DNA of 7,413 bases from Kiloniellales bacterium (GTDB lineage Bacteria; Pseudomonadota; Alphaproteobacteria; Kiloniellales; JAKSBE01): assembly GCA_030067055.1 (NCBI GenBank), contig JASJAL010000422.1:1-7413 (forward strand), in the 5' to 3' direction. The notes under the pieces were generated by a model. It did not search any database. It was not told the origin of the DNA and saw only the letters and a list, made by a program, of their open reading frames with translations. The translations under genes and the position numbers were made by a program. Within the stretch, counting starts at the first letter, position 1, and the number at the start of each line of letters is the position of its first letter. Of the stretch, positions 6,094-7,413 are shown piece after piece.

Positions 6094-7398
6094 TCAGGGC
6101 CCTTCGGCCGCGAGCGGCGACTCGCCCGGGAGAAGCGTGACCGGCTTGTTGCGCAGGTCGGATCCCTCCAGCAGGTTGTCGAGGTGGTATCCCTGATAGA
6201 GGTCGATCCCAAGACTTTGGCCGACGTGGAGAGCCTCGGGCGCGTCGCAGCGATTGAGGATAACCCGTTGTTCGCCCATCCGCGCTAGCGCCGCCTTGAG
6301 GTCCTCGCTCTGCGCGCCGTCCGCGCAGCCGGCCAAGGCATTGCTCCAGGCGAGCTTGACGAAATCGACGCCCAATTTCTTCCGGTCGATGTGGTGCAAG
6401 GTCAGGTGCGAGCAGCCGTCGAGGCAGATCCGGTAGCCTTTGCTCCGCAGAAAATCCCGAGCAAAAGCGAAGCGTGCCAGGTCGGCAAAGACGTCGATGA
6501 CCTGGAACTCGACGATGATTTTGCCCCTGTCGTCCTTGTTCAAGGCCTCGTCCAGCCGCAGAAAACCCGTGGAGGTCGCCGTCTCGACGTTGAGATTGAT
6601 CGCGACATGGCCTTCGCGAAGGATGTCGTTGCTCTTGGCCAGCATGGCCAGGACCCTTTGGTCGAGAATCTGGGTCAGGTATTGGAACAGCCAGCGGTTG
6701 CCCAGGATCTCGCAGTTCGGGAGCAGGGTCTGCCCGAGGGCGGCGGTCGAGATGTAGAGCTCGCGGAACACCGGTTGTGGCAGTGCGCCCGGTACCACGA
6801 CGCATATCAGCTGGCGCCGCGAAAAGTTCGATAGATCGGCCTGCACGATGGCCTCGACCATCTGGCGAAGTCCTTCGGGGTCGAGCGGGCTACCCTGCAC
6901 GGAACGATCCGGCTCCGAGCCACCCGGGTGACCGCTCGCCGCGCTCGAGATCTTCTGATCTTGGCGTGCCCGTTCCATCCGGTCCGCAAGCGAGACCAGG
7001 GCCTCGAGATCCTGCTCGAGGTCGAAGTGCGTGACGAAGGCTGCCTCCGAGGCTCCGCTGGCGAGGGGTGGATCCTCGGCGAAGAGACCACAGAGATTTT
7101 CGACCACTTCGTCCAAACGGCTTTTCGGCGCGCCGTTCAGGGTGATCACCAGGTCTTCGTTGTGCAGCCTGAAGACCGCGCCTTCGTAACCCTGGATCAG
7201 GGGTTCGAAGGCCTGCTGGGCGATCCTGAGATGGTCCTCGCGCCGGTCGTCCGGTCGCAGGCGGCCGATTCGCAGGTGGACGGCCCGGCGGCCCTCGCGG
7301 AACTTCCTGAGCCTTTCCGCATAATCCCTCAGGATCGCCTCTTGCGAATCCGGCTGCCGTTCCGCCCGCGGATCCCCGCTTGCCTGGGGAGAGCGCAT
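6094..7398 (-). CDS. Degenerate GGDEF-EAL domain protein, probably catalytically inactive
   Basis: Tandem GGDEF-EAL proteins make, break or bind cyclic-di-GMP; this one has lost the chemistry of both halves. Residues about 37-147 keep the GGDEF layout, with RLHNEDLVITL (77-87) where R.GGDEF.I.L belongs and SLADRMERARQ (136-146) where the late AD.AMY.AK helix belongs. A polar linker follows (148-175). Residues about 180-425 follow the EAL layout: RELYIS (212-217) replaces the EAL signature, AINLNVE (266-272) keeps the metal Asn, VEFQV (297-301) has lost the second Glu of the LE.TE motif, CLDGCS (325-330) has lost one Asp of DDFG, KLAW keeps Lys348, ILNRCDAPE (380-388) lacks the AEGVE glutamate, and YQGYHL keeps Gln402. 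No transmembrane segment, signal peptide or sensor domain is seen, so it is cytoplasmic. ATG 7398 is preceded by AAGGTG (7403-7408). It is likely a c-di-GMP or protein-binding regulator; the target is unknown. Confidence 0.85.
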   Translation of the reverse strand: MRSPQASGDPRAERQPDSQEAILRDYAERLRKFREGRRAVHLRIGRLRPDDRREDHLRIAQQAFEPLIQGYEGAVFRLHNEDLVITLNGAPKSRLDEVVENLCGLFAEDPPLASGASEAAFVTHFDLEQDLEALVSLADRMERARQDQKISSAASGHPGGSEPDRSVQGSPLDPEGLRQMVEAIVQADLSNFSRRQLICVVVPGALPQPVFRELYISTAALGQTLLPNCEILGNRWLFQYLTQILDQRVLAMLAKSNDILREGHVAINLNVETATSTGFLRLDEALNKDDRGKIIVEFQVIDVFADLARFAFARDFLRSKGYRICLDGCSHLTLHHIDRKKLGVDFVKLAWSNALAGCADGAQSEDLKAALARMGEQRVILNRCDAPEALHVGQSLGIDLYQGYHLDNLLEGSDLRNKPVTLLPGESPLAAEGP

Positions 7399-7402
7399 CG
7401 CT

Positions 7403-7408
7403 CACCTT
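7403..7408 (-). promoter_or_regulatory. Ribosome binding site of the GGDEF-EAL gene
   Basis: AAGGTG on the minus strand, four bases before ATG 7398 (AAGG is six bases away). It supports this start; the promoter lies beyond the right edge. Confidence 0.5.
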
Positions 7409-7413
7409 GAGTC

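Noticed and set aside
6068..6805. Second minus-strand frame within the GGDEF-EAL gene
   Set aside because: Arg/Pro-rich translation with no family resemblance; the frame 6094-7398 has domain layout and a ribosome site.

Overview
The window is high-GC bacterial DNA with tightly packed genes. Its gene types (UgpB-like sugar-phosphate binding protein, SCO1/SenC, SYLF/YSC84 protein, CobT/CobS/CobC, a GGDEF-EAL relic and an S8-type autotransporter barrel) suggest an aerobic Gram-negative alphaproteobacterium, possibly Rhodospirillales-like. The taxonomic call is inference from protein style, not from a marker gene.

Layout: (1) 1-447, minus: N-terminal part of a glycerol-3-phosphate ABC transporter binding protein that runs off the left edge. 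(2) 448 to about 858: a stretch with no convincing gene. (3) 736-1884, plus: an open frame whose last ~340 codons are an outer-membrane beta-barrel of the kind found at the C-terminus of S8 (subtilisin-like) autotransporters. It has no protease passenger and no credible start, so it is probably a 5'-truncated relic. (4) 1910-2536, minus: SCO1/SenC copper chaperone. (5) 2711-3412, minus: exported SYLF (YSC84-like) protein. (6) 3493-4910, minus: cobS and a cobC-like phosphatase, overlapping by ATGA. (7) 5041-6087, plus: cobT, divergent from cobS. (8) 6094-7398, minus: a two-domain GGDEF-EAL protein in which both signature motifs have decayed; it converges on cobT with a 6-bp gap.

The one clear functional module is cobT/cobS/cobC, the lower-ligand (nucleotide loop) assembly of cobalamin: CobT makes alpha-ribazole phosphate, CobS joins alpha-ribazole to GDP-cobinamide, and the CobC-like enzyme removes the phosphate. 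No cobalamin riboswitch is recognisable in the shared 130-bp divergent control region. The remaining genes look like independent housekeeping or envelope functions. I do not see an undescribed multi-gene system. The items most worth a second look are the degenerate GGDEF-EAL protein and the orphan autotransporter barrel.
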